From: Pelodera strongyloides | Lineage: Eukaryota > Nematoda > Chromadorea > Rhabditida > Rhabditidae | Direction of reading: 5' to 3' | Assembly: GCA_036852015.1 (NCBI GenBank) | Contig: JAANDG010000124.1 | Coordinates: 62,001-126,000, forward strand | DNA length: 64,000 nt | Shown: one piece after another, positions 12,435 through 22,643 of the stretch | Layout: each line of letters opens with the position of its first letter | Position numbering within the stretch: the first letter of the stretch is position 1 | Notes under the pieces: model-generated | What the model was told of the DNA's origin: nothing | The model's input: only the letters and a program-made list of their open reading frames with translations | Databases searched by the model: none | Program-made: the position numbers and the translations under genes

Positions 12435-12621
12435 TTGCCTCTCTGTCACTGTTCTGAATCTCATACCCTCTCCCATATCCCACGTTGACAACCATTCTCT
12501 CTCCCCTAATTTTCTGAAGACAACACAATGTAAATGAGCTCTTTTTTGGCAGGTCACCCCCAAAAAAACTCTGGGTAACAAGTTAGTTTTTGACTTGGAA
12601 CCAGACCGTCGACCCCTCTAA
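10210..12621 (+). CDS. Possible small protein gene (about 54 aa, two exons)
   Basis: Exon 10210-10305 begins ATG directly after TTGATTTCAG and encodes MSGLVERFYSGSNGRKSP..., ending at donor ACG|GTGAGA. Exon 12553-12621, after TTGGCAG, encodes VTPKKTLGNKLVFDLEPDRR and PL-stop. The two join in phase 0. The basic, Pro/Ser-rich product has no recognised domain. Between them lie a SINE, the 65-bp minisatellite, a telomere-like tract and a further open exon-like segment ending at 11526 (protein ...SIDVHSAQKDTVTISCC, donor GTAAGC). That segment's length does not preserve phase, so I left it out; it may belong to an alternative transcript. Confidence 0.35.
10320..10540 (-). mobile_element. tRNA-derived SINE, family A
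   Basis: Read on the minus strand it starts with a tRNA-like head: GTGGTGTAGTGGCTAGCGC resembles an A box, and GGAGTTCAATTTCC about 35 bp later resembles a B box. A ~150-bp unrelated body follows. An internal pol III promoter plus body is the usual SINE layout. The head does not fold into an intact tRNA that I can see, so it is not called a tRNA gene. Confidence 0.6.
10888..11471. repeat. 65-bp minisatellite, about 9 copies
   Basis: The unit contains ACATAAGTGTTCAGATGCTG and GTTGTCACAGTCACAGCAC. About nine head-to-tail copies are nearly identical, differing mainly at a C/A position (ACATACATAAG versus ACATAAATAAG) and one single-base deletion. A 65-bp period is not a multiple of 3, so the overlapping long frames here are repeat artefacts. 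High identity suggests recent expansion. Confidence 0.95.
12009..12042. repeat. Interstitial telomere-like repeat
   Basis: About five consecutive GCCTAA units (one variant, GACTAA), the complement of the nematode telomere repeat TTAGGC. It is short and internal, so it is a relic of end repair or transposition rather than a chromosome end. Confidence 0.85.
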
Positions 12622-12702
12622 GTTATTTGCGTATTACAATTTTATGTCAAAGCGGTTTGGAAGTGATTTTGAAATGTCTGCCGGTCCACTGAATTCTCAT
12701 GT

Positions 12703-12897
12703 TTATGGTAATTGTATCACCAGTGAGTAGTACTTTTTTAGTAGCAAAATGTTGTGGTATAGTTGTTCAAGTGCTAGCCAACACAAGTTGTGCATTTCTT
12801 TAGTTAATACGGATGCGAGAAACATTGTGTTATTTGAGGCACAACTATAAGCACATTCAATAACAGTTTCCAGTTTCATCGCTCCGGAACACTGCAC
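12703..12897 (-). pseudogene. Possible PAN-like exon fragment
   Basis: This open minus-strand segment reads CSGAMKLETVIECAYSCASN and later NLCWLAL. The order C, then C-x3-C, then a late C-W-L resembles nematode PAN/CW-type modules such as the one in the gene at 55-2861. No partner exons or clear start were found on either side. It is a gene fragment or chance frame. Confidence 0.25.
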
Positions 12898-13007
12898 TTC
12901 CGAGCTTCGTATATTTAGGTTTACGTTTATTTACTATTTTATGTGGGAATTCTTGGTGAATATCTGAGGAGATCGTGACACTCACATGTAGTCAACTTTT
13001 CTGTAAT

Positions 13008-13126
13008 GGGGATTCCAAGTATGCTGAAAATTTACCGTATTTTGGAACTACACGAGAATATTTTTTAATTTTTCATATTATATGGTAGTATTGAGAGAAT
13101 CACACCGATTTTTTGGGATACTGGAA
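13008..13126. mobile_element. MITE, family 3 (GGGGTTTCCAAGTAT ends)
   Basis: GGGGATTCCAAGTATGC at the left and GGGATACTGGAAAC at the right are inverted, around an AT-rich core containing CGGTATTTTGGAA-like words. Copies of the family also occur at 43190-43291, 52885-53043 and 57301-57416. Confidence 0.65.
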
Positions 13127-13129
13127 ACA

Positions 13130-14353
13130 TCATCATGTTTCAACATGATACTTTACTGGCTCGCTCTCAGGTTAAGACCGTTAAGATATCGTAGATCTTT
13201 TTGGTTAAAAATTAGCAAATGTGAGATAGGTGTCTGATCATTAATATAATTTGCCAATGAAATGCAAGTACTGCGCCTAGTTCGTTATAATATAATATAA
13301 TAATATAATATTTATTACGCACACAAAAATGTACACGCACAGTTTGTCGATAAAATACACAAAGACATAAAAAGCGAACAAAAAAGAAATACAACAATAT
13401 ACAGGAGATCATAACTGAAGACTACGAATGGGAAAATATTGTCGGATTGCTCTCAATCATTAACGAGGTTCGATGTACGAATGAGTGTCTGCGTACCATT
13501 TTAATTACTCTGGAAATAATGACCTTTGATCTACCTCTACGTGTGATAGAAACTCGAAACTTGTACATTGTTTGTAAGTGTATTCGTTGGTGAAGTTACG
13601 CTGGGTCTGTGCATGCTTATGTGTGTTATTATCCGTTAGTGTCCAGCTACCGGGTTTATAATGCTCGGCTTACATACACTCTTGGTCTAAGTCCCAAAAA
13701 TCCAACTTTTGCCTCCTTATCTTCCTCTAATTTGAGCTCATTTGTCTTTCAAACATTTATTCTGTGTCGGCGCATCTCTCTGATGTAATACATTATTATT
13801 ATTATAGTACAAGTCGGTTCACGCCGCCTGAGGCGACTTACATGGAAATATAATTATTTTATCATATGCATACTTATATACAAAGCTTCAAACGTATCAT
13901 AAGAAATTCACATAATAGGAAACAATTGCATATGCATACTTCGACATTGAGCTGCGAAACTCTTTTTATACCCGAATACGAAATTTGCATTTCCGTAACG
14001 CACATCGGTATGCAAATTACGCTACAGTTACTCTTTTATATAATAAGATTATTATAATTTCATACTAATTAACGCTATTCATATGTGTTATTTATAATGC
14101 GTCGTGTATTGTGTACGTTCTTATTCTTATTGTAGATCAGGATTTTCTAAGTATCCGAGATTTTTTGTTCTTCATCGGCTTCACATAGGAAAAGAGATCG
14201 GATTCTAAATTCTAAGTTAAATGATGGAAAATTAGCCAAACTCCTGCTACTCTCAGAAGTCAGAATCTTTGTAGTTTCCTATGTGAACCTGTCTTGAAAA
14301 AGATTTTAAATTATTGAAAAATATATCATAATTAAGTCAGGATATCCCTTTAG
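13130..14353. other. Intergenic, nothing recognised
   Basis: AT-rich sequence upstream of the globin gene with short TAATA and ATTATT runs. No exon, RNA gene or clear element was seen. Confidence 0.5.
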
Positions 14354-14365
14354 ATCGCTACAAAA

Positions 14366-17300
14366 ATGGAGCCAAACGAGCAAAATGAGCCAAATTTCGA
14401 CGAAAAGGTGTCAAAACGTCTAGAGCAAAAAAGGTTGGTGGAAACTTTGTGCTTTATCAGGTGCACATGCAAATTGGATTTCTATACTAATTGTAAGTGT
14501 TTAGTAATAAGCGCTGTTGAACTAACAATAAGTACTTTCAGATTATATTATGGTTTTTAAAGTAAACAGGCACGTGGTTCTGAAACATATGCTGGCACAC
14601 TGCCTGTCTATGAATAGGACACACCAAACTTTGTCACATCATAATTGCATTCTATATGCAAGTGCCATTGTTCAATGTACGTTTCGCAAACCACGTGACA
14701 TACCTCTTTAAACGAAAGATTTTCAGGGATTCCATGACTCAAATGCATCGTTTCTGTCATTCGGAAGAGGTTTTCTCAAGGAAGAAAGGAATTCGAAAGA
14801 TGCAAACACTTGATGTACCAGCAATGGGGTAAACATTTTTTTACAGTGTCTGTCCTAATAAATTATGAGTACGGTATGCAGTAATACGGGTTACGGTGCT
14901 CTTTTTGCTTCATTTGGGGAATGTCAGATGCAATTTCTGCTGATTTTTACAGTTTGCCAGCGTTGTTCTTCCAACTTCCTTGTTGGGAAAACTAGCGCAA
15001 AAATGCTGCGCGGCGAAAATCCGGCGAAGGCTAGAATATTGGCGAAACTCGGGTAGCGCGCGAAAATTCGAGAATTGCCGCAAAACTGCACAAGCGGAAA
15101 AAAGAGTGCGCGGCTTCTTTGCCTTACCCTCGCCACGTTTTCCCGCAACGGTGCCGGAAGAAAAACGCTGGCAATATCAGACTCGCGCCTGGTAATCTCG
15201 CGATTACCAGGCGCGTGTCTGGCGAACACTTGGCGAGGTGCGCGGCCAGATACGTGTTTTTCGTTGAAAAGTCAAAAACACAAGCTGAGAAAACGACGCG
15301 CGGCAGGCAAACCTTGTTCGCCGCGCAACAAAAAAGTTTCACACTAAAGAAAAACCAGAAATCCCTCGTATACGCACATCAGATTTTTATAATTCATCAG
15401 CTTTTGAAACGATAATTGCTTTCCCACGGCTAATGTGCGTTCTAAGATCATACCGACCATTAAAAAAAACTTTAAAAAATATGTGTGAGAGCGAGCGACA
15501 TCACCACACTAAATACGTATTATATTATCATTAATTTTAAATTAAGACATAGTATTGGGCGTTACTTATTGATTATTTTAATTATCATCATTATTAACGA
15601 TGAGTCTAGCACCTCACGTCTGGATGTCTACCAGTGTTAGTTCCTATCCTATCATGCAGTAGCTGAGTAGCTCAGTTAGAAATCCTTACTGTTTACTTTT
15701 ATATGAAAAAAATCCCTACGTGCGCTCGCTATTGGCTTACTGTCAAGCTCAAGCAGCTCTTGGCAAGCGTAAAGCAGTGACGTATGCTGCGGCTGAAGTT
15801 ATCTCAGTGACCAAATACGTACTTCTTTGCACAGTTGTACTATAGCACACTTCCTTTTAATGTAATGTGTATCGCACATATTTTTATGACCTCGGGGCGT
15901 AAATCATTCAAATAATGCCAAGAAAAATAACACTTAGACTGTTGATTGGCCATTTTCCAGGATACGATTTCTAAGCAACCAAGAACGTCATCTATGCAAT
16001 GAAGCCAGATCTTTTAACGCTAGTTTACGATTCGGTTGTGCAACATTATACTAGTTTTTATTTTATTTTGGCACGCTCTTTCACGAAAAAGCTAAACTGA
16101 ATTTCCGTATTTCAATAGGGATATATGCGATATACTCTACTGTGCTTTTCATAGATCAATCCCACTTTTGCAAGACTTGTGCTGTCAAGTCTGTAGTCAC
16201 ACCACGCGAAACTCTGATGGTGCGCTGCGAAGGAAATTCAGGTGCGCCTAGATCTCACAGCACATCTAAACCAGTCTTCGCCGGACTCTACCCAGTTCTT
16301 GCGAGTGCAGTGTCCTTTTGCGGAAACCTGGCGAAGGTTTGGCGAAGCTTCCGCGCACACTTTTATTCGTTTCACCACCCGATTTTCGCCAGTGCTACGA
16401 ATCCATCTCTATTTTTCAGCGTTTGAATGAAAATAACTAAAAGTACGTAACTTTTGGAATTTCTTCTCGCTTTATCAGAAGTATCGACGTTACACATCAC
16501 CTAGACCCTAGACCTAGACTAACAATGAGTTGACATATGCGAGATACCTACACCCTACACCTGCGTATCTATGCACACTTTAGTATCTAGTTACACTGGG
16601 GCGCATCCACTCTATTCTACTCTTTACTATTACTCTGGAACAAAAATACAAATAAACCATTGAAACAACCTCACATGATGTATTTATTACCTAGGTTTCA
16701 ATTTCAACGCGCATCACGTTTATTTATTTTTGGGGAAACCCATGTAATACTGATTTTTTCTAAAAGATGTGCGTACGTTCCTGATATCATGGCTTATTGG
16801 GAGAGGCGCGGGAAGCGAAAATATTTGAATTTGAAGAGAGCCAGAACAGCGTCATAAATACAAGTGGTCTGGGGATTGCCTCCTTTACAAAAGTGTATAT
16901 ATTGGGCCGAGACGGCTTTAGCTTTAGACAAGGCCTAGGTTCAGGCGAACCCTTAGAATTAAAAAATTCTGATCCATTAATATATGTCATCTTTAAATTT
17001 ACCTTTTAAAAGTCATAAGAAATTATAATACATTAGAAGTAGCATAGCAACAATAACGCTTAGAATTCTATATAATTCGTCACAGATCACAGCGTTGTCT
17101 GCTTGCTTTTACTGATACTCAACCCTAGGTTCTATACAGATTTTATGCACGTTAGGACAAATTACTCAAGGTTCATTCTAAAAGAGGCTAGCCATGTTTT
17201 AGGAACAAACATAACATAGTCCATAGTTAGAAATTAGATTTTAATATGTGTGTGATCATGTTACCTCTCGCTGTCTCTCCTTCGCTCGTCGTTTAGTTCA

Positions 17301-20300
17301 CAGCTTTTCTGTTAGTTTTTTGTTTGTTTCATTAGTGGCCATTACACTGTGTACCTGTATAATTATGGTCTATTGGGAGCTACAATTGCCTACTTAGGCT
17401 GATTATTAACTTTCTGACCACATCGTTTATCACATTTGCTCACTCAATTTATCTGATTTTGGGTACTATTTCAGTTCAAGACTGTTTCCTCAACCTTAGC
17501 TTAAATGTACTTCTTGTTCCCCACACAAGTCCAGTCAGAACTCTGAACGAGGTTGTTATGAACGCACTGAGGGTTATCGGTAGCGTCTAGAGTACCTTAC
17601 CCTGGTTACCTTGACGACTCACCTTATCAAAACAATTGTGTCAAAGCGAATCTCTTGTTGAACTCTGTTCTTCTACTGCACGTTTCCCGTGAAACAAAAA
17701 TAAATCCCGCGTTTCCTGGCAGCTAATCATCCAATCCCGCGCAATAAGAAAAGTCGCACGTTTCTTGACAGATTAGCGAATCATGTCCCGCAATTAAACA
17801 CTAGGCAAGGCCTAGTGTTAGCGGCAAGGCCCCTGATTAGCGCTCGCACTAAGGACGGAATCCCTCGTTTCCCGCTTGTTTGGGAGGAAACGTGGTATTA
17901 CGATTACCGCTAAACTGCGAATGAGGAACATAGAACCTATTGTCTAGGCTGCCAGCGAGCAGCATGACATCCAAGGATATAACTAATCATAAGTTGTAAC
18001 TTCCATTGATGAACCTTTACGTGAATCACGTAAAGCTGATGAACCAGTTCAAGTACTTGCGTGAATCACGTAAATCTTCACTACGTTCAATAAAAAAAGG
18101 AACAATTTCAGGGACAATTTCCAGCGTCAAATGTCGTTGGGCGAGTCAATAACGCCTCCAGAGTCCCATTCTCCACGCTGTATTTCGCTACTTCAATTGA
18201 CGTCGAAACAGAAAAAAGCATTGAAGGTCGGTTGTTATTCTATCGTTAAAAAGTGCTCTGTTTTCGGTAGGTGTTTTTGGCTCTTCTGGGCCATCGTTAT
18301 TATGAGATAGCAGAAAAATTAACGGCGGCAAAAAGACACCAATTCGGTTGTGGACAGCACCTACAAAAAGTGGAAAATTCATTATTGTAATACGTAAATA
18401 TTCTCTGACCACTCGGAGAAAGAGACCTAACGGGCTCTCCTCGGACTGCAGAAAACAGTAAGTCTTATTGCATTTTCCTTTGTAAAAAATATTACAGGGT
18501 AAAGAAATGCTTTCAAATATGGCTGTAAAAAATATTACAGGATAAAAAAATGCTTTCAAATATGGCTGTAAAAAATATTACAGGATAAAAAAATGCTTTT
18601 AAATATGGCGCAGTTACGTTATAAAATTATGTTGTTCAAGCCAAAATCTACCATTACTACCCATGATTATCATTATTGTGCTTAAAGCGAAAAACTGGCC
18701 GGGTTTTGAAACGGATCGTGGACAAAATAATTCTTGCGTCTTATGATATTTAGCTCGAATTTAGCTCGATTTTTTATTTCAATTTATGTTCATTTGCATG
18801 AGCTGCATCAGAATTCTGATGTACTCGATGCGTTTCAAAAACCAGGCCGGTATTCCCCTTTAAATTACAACTTCCGAGACAACGACAATAGATATTGATG
18901 CGTATTTCAGGCCTCGTTCAACATCCTAAATAGTGGGGGAAACTTCCTAAAAATTACTGAGCAGATCTTCCGACGGATGGAGTCCAAATTTCCGGACGTG
19001 AGGTACGGTAGCCTACGTTGAATGTTATCTATGTTGTATGGCTACTGTAACTAAGTAACACTTTAAGTAAAGTGGAACATTACGGCAGCTCTCAGCAAAT
19101 CATCAAATCAAGACTCAAGACTCACAATCAAACAAAAAGCAGCACTGATGAGTATGAGTCATGTCATGTTCAGCAACTATTTGCGAAAAGAACTTTCCGA
19201 GTCATAGCCTCGCTGTTTCATTCATTTAGAAATGTTATAGGAATAGGTTATTATTTGCTTCCGTGAAACGGTCAATTTAATGGCGAGTAGACGAGTTTTT
19301 ATTTACTTTAAGGATTTATTGTACTACTTTGAAAAAAGTTAAGGTCAATCTTCCTTACGACCGCTTTTGTGAACTCCTTATCGAGGGAGCGAGAAAGTCC
19401 ACCTCTTGTGAGAACTGAACACGACCACTGCAGATGTTTGGGTGAGAAGCTCCATAATTGGCTCAAATTAATAAGGTCGCTCTAGACAATGTCCCTTTAC
19501 CCTGGGTTAGAAACATCACGAATTTAAAGCGCATAACTTGAAACAAAAGTTTGATAGATGAAATTGATCTGTGTCTGCTCTTGAATATACTAGACTTACA
19601 CGAATCTGGCATGATAAGAAAATGGTTATTTCAATGCGGTGCTGCGTAGAAGGAATCTAGGAGACTCACGTTTAGCATATTAGTATGCACATCTAAAATG
19701 TTAGGTTGTGTTAATGTCCTGTCCAGAGGTGGTAACTCTGCCTGTAGCTTTGTTTTAAATTTTAAAATTTCTTTTACGCTTCGAGAGCGTGCACCTTTAT
19801 TCAAGGGGGTACAAGGTTTGCTTATGACATGTTCCGCAGAGGTCTCAGCACAGGCGACGTGTTCCTGATGACAAATTGCTCGACGTCTTCGGGCTAGGGC
19901 AGGAGGAATCTTGCTGTTTATTTACTAAATTCCTATTATCATTAAGTCGTGATGTTCGACAGGATCATCGACAGCCTGGACGACATGGACCGTGAGGTGG
20001 CCCTCCTCCGGCTATATGGGGAAAAACATGCTCAGGTTAGAATAGATAGCATCTTCGAGCTTGGTATGACTCCCGATAAAACAGATTGGACAGATGTAAA
20101 CAAAATCTTTTTGTCAATGTTCACCTTTCGGCATCTTCAGGACAAGCAATAAATACCTCAAACTTGGGTAATTAAACCTTCGGGTTAGGCTTGGACGGGG
20201 AACTTGGGAAATAACACTGCTTCATCATCAGCAGTTGCTTATGTATGGGGAACTTGGGAAATAACACTGCTTCATCAGCAGTGTAATTTCCCAAGGTATA

Positions 20301-20495
20301 GGTATAGTACTACATATACATACATACTAAACCACTTGCGCAGTATTTTGAAAAGACAAGTTCACGTAGTGTTGAACAATGCGAGCATGAAAGTTCAACC
20401 CAATTTTCTATGTAGAGAGATATCAAATAAATATTAATTGCTCTTTATAAACATCAATTCTCTATCTCTCGTTTGCAAAATTGAAGAGATTTGCA

Positions 20496-20538
<43 letters not shown>

Positions 20539-22160
20539 AAATAGAGAAAGAGAGGAGAGAGAGAAAAGAGTGAGAGAAAAGAGAGAGAGAGGTTATGAAC
20601 AAGGTCAAGAGAGTTTTAAAAGAGAGAGAAACCACACTCGTATGTATCCATTATTCTTACGGAGTGCAAAAACAATTGCTTTGTGGTGCCACGATCGGTA
20701 GTAAAAATTTTATGAACTTTCTCTCTTTTTTACTGTCTTGCTACTTGCGTTGAAGTAGTGAAATTCACGTTATAACGAAAAATGGAGAGCAATAAAACAA
20801 AAGCAGAGAGAGAGAGAGAGAGAGAGACTAATAAAACAAAAAAAACTAATAAAACATAGACATAGAACAACACTAACACTAAAATTACCGAAATTTTTCT
20901 AAATTTACAAAGAAATATGAAAAAATTCTTTAGCCTCATGGTACAAGTCACTAGCGGGGCCTAGACGCTAACCATTGAAGTACCAGCGCTATAAGCGCCG
21001 TAGTCAAATCGACACATTTTCATTTTTCACACCACTTGCACAGGAAAACGGAATATCTACAGAAAACCGGTACTGGGCCGTCACCAAATGGTTTTCACTG
21101 AATTTGGTGAATGGCTAGTGACCATATGTGTCGATTTGGTGACCTGTTGATGACGTTTTCGATGAAACTTGGTCACCAAGTGGTCACGAAGTGGTCATCA
21201 AATGGGCTCGCCCACTTCCTATATACTCCTTTACATACCCGTAATTGTTGCAGATGCACGACAGTGGGTTCACTGGTTCAATGATCGAAGCTTTTGGTGA
21301 ATTGGCAATTGGAATCATTGGAGCTCAGGTAAGTATTACTAAACTCTATGTTCTTCATTTGCAGTTTAGCGGAAATCATAATCCCATGTTTCCTCCCAAA
21401 CTAGAGGGAAACGCGGGATTCCGTCCTTATTGCGAGCGCTAACCAGGGGCCTTGTCGCTAACACAAGGACTTGCATAATGTTTAATTGCGGGGCATGTTT
21501 GGCTAATCTGTCAGGAGCTTGAAAAGACGCAGTCAACTGCTCAACAAGGTGTTTGGACAATTATTAGTTTGTTGAAACGTATTACTACCCTACGTTTGAC
21601 CCTGTTCTTTTCTGTGGACTTTGACTTTGACAGCAAGCTGATCCAACTCTTTCCAACATCTCAATATTCTAAAAAGATTCAACGTCTCTCTCTATCTCTT
21701 CCTCTCTCTATCTCTTTTTTTCTCTACCGATATGTCTCTCTCTCTATCTATCTCTTTCTCTCTCTATCTCTCCATTTTCAATTTAAAGACTGATATTAAC
21801 TTCAGGAATGCGTCAAGTACAGCCAAGAAACCGTAAAAGCGTGGCGCTTGTTGATGGCGTTTTTAACCGACGAAATTAAGGTGATTTTCTTCTTTTTTTT
21901 CGTTTTCAGTTCCTTCCCCATTGTTAGTTTCATCCTTCTTGACCTACCTAAAAATGTACATCCTAAAATTTGCATAAATAAATTAGCATACGGTCATTGT
22001 GTGGAAGCTACCTTGAAACCAGTGTAGTACCTAATATTTGCATAAATAAATTAGCATACGATATTTTCAGGTTGGCTACGATCGTTGGATGAAGCGAGAA
22101 GAACGGCGGAATTCGAATAACGAAATGGCTCGATCGATAACTTGTCCGTATGCAAAATGA
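14366..22160 (+). CDS. Globin-family protein
   Basis: Exons: 14366-14433, 14727-14828, 18112-18226, 18911-19002, one starting at 19947 or 19963 and ending 20035, 21254-21328, 21806-21880, 22071-22160 (TGA). ATG lies 13 bp after an SL-type acceptor (CCCTTTAG). About 80 N-terminal residues are a Ser/Lys-rich extension. The globin fold follows: A helix LTSKQKKALK, B helix QIFRRMESKFP, then IIDSLDDMDREVALLRLYGEKHAQ split around position 19964. The His of EKHA is the expected proximal F8 haem ligand. G and H helices (GSMIEAFGELAIGIIG; VKAWRLLMAFLTDEI) and a basic tail complete it. All listed joins keep phase if the fifth exon starts at 19963. That join omits the CD loop and most of helix E, including the distal E7 position. 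Starting at 19947 (weak acceptor ATTAAG) requires a missing exon of 3n+2 bases in 19003-19946, which I could not find. It is probably one of the many nematode glb genes; the orthologue is not assigned. Confidence 0.88.
14568..14712. mobile_element. MITE, family 2, in globin intron 1
   Basis: CAGGCACGTGGTTCTGAAAC at the left and GCAAACCACGTGACATACC plus TCTTTAAA at the right are inverted ends. The right end is only 14 bp upstream of the intron's 3' splice site at 14726. Confidence 0.75.
15000..15345. repeat. GC-rich block with central palindrome
   Basis: An abrupt CGCG-rich stretch inside globin intron 2. At 15185-15216, GCGCCTGGTAATCTCG is followed directly by its complement CGATTACCAGGCGCG, a nearly perfect hairpin. 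Similar GCGAAA/CGCGC-rich sequence occurs at 1290-1500, 16200-16430 and 47060-47240, so it is probably a dispersed repeat family. Overlapping open frames here have no splice support. Confidence 0.6.
16440..17745. other. Globin intron 2 interior, nothing recognised
   Basis: Intronic sequence without an identifiable element. A short tract near 16501-16525 repeats CCTAGAC and is not telomeric. Confidence 0.5.
17750..17915. repeat. Dispersed repeat, inverted partner at 21355-21530
   Basis: The words GGCAAGGCCCCTGATTAGCG, GGACGGAATCCCTCGTTTCC and TTTGGGAGGAAACGTGG appear here; their complements appear in reverse order at 21355-21530. Both copies sit in introns of the globin gene in opposite orientation, so transcripts could pair across 3.5 kb. 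Confidence 0.75.
18490..18610. repeat. Tandem repeat of about 45 bp, about 2.5 copies
   Basis: Repeats of GTAAAAAATATTACAGGATA plus AAAAAATGCTTTCAAATATG run head to tail in globin intron 3. Each unit contains a splice-acceptor-like TATTACAG. Confidence 0.85.
18683..18863. mobile_element. MITE, family 1, in globin intron 3
   Basis: TTAAAGCGAAAAACTGGCCG at the left and CCAGGCCGGTATTCCCCTTT at the right. It is slightly degenerate, about 180 bp, and ends 47 bp upstream of the acceptor at 18910. Confidence 0.85.
19750..19912 (-). mobile_element. SINE, family B, headless 5'-truncated copy
   Basis: Matches the body and 3' tail of the SINE at 42664-42945 (shared words GTTCCGCAGAGGTC, ACAAATTGCTCGACGTC, GTGCACCTTTATTCAAGG) but lacks the tRNA-like head. 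Such truncation is typical of retroposition. It lies in the very intron where the globin CD/E exon is expected. Confidence 0.75.
20499..20592. repeat. GA microsatellite
   Basis: Interrupted (GA)n in globin intron 5. A shorter GA run follows at 20803-20826. Confidence 0.9.
21060..21215. repeat. GGTCACC-rich dispersed repeat
   Basis: Built of variants of GGTCACCAAATGG and TTGGTGACC in both orientations, including CGATGAAACTTGGTCACCAA. Related stretches are near 4120-4215, 38950-39070, 43730-43880 and 46600-46695; the copy near 43800 shares CGATGAAACTTGGTCAC. Confidence 0.7.
21355..21530. repeat. Dispersed repeat, inverted partner of 17750-17915
   Basis: Contains CATGTTTCCTCCCAAACTAG and GGGATTCCGTCCTTATTGCG, complementary to the copy 3.5 kb upstream. 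It lies in globin intron 6, 27 bp after the donor. Confidence 0.75.
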
Positions 22161-22637
22161 ATGCAAAATGACGTCACCAAATCAATACCTATCTTGATTT
22201 TAGATTTATAGTTCTATTATAACTAGCGGACCGAAGAACCTTTCGGTTTGCAAATAACAGAGTGAGAAAAATATGTAATAGACTGCTAAATATACTTCTT
22301 GATTGCTATCTTTAATTTAATTTAATAATCTAAGTTTCATAATATCAGTCAGCTGTTTACGGGTATTTTGAGACAGGTCTTCTCAAAATAAGTGACCCCT
22401 GCGTATCTAAATATTTTGGTTTGTCCTGAGTCCTGACTTACGAAAACACAAAAATAGTGTAAATACACAGTAACCATGGACGTGTCGCTTTATTTGCAAT
22501 GTAATATACGTCAACATGCCAACTTTTATTATTTTGTATGCATTTTTCGAGTTGCTTTTTGAATTGATCATATATTTTTGATCGAATGTGATTATTGCTA
22601 CAGCGTGCCTGATAAAATTTGCTTTACTTTCGTTCTC

Positions 22638-22643
22638 AATAAA
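22638..22643 (+). other. Candidate poly(A) signal AATAAA of the globin gene
   Basis: The first canonical hexamer recognised downstream of the stop codon, about 480 bp away, so a long 3' UTR or a nearer variant hexamer is possible. Confidence 0.35.

Noticed and set aside
14924..15415. Dense overlapping frames on both strands near 15 kb
   Set aside because: A GC-rich repeat block lacks stop codons by composition; it lies inside a well-supported globin intron.
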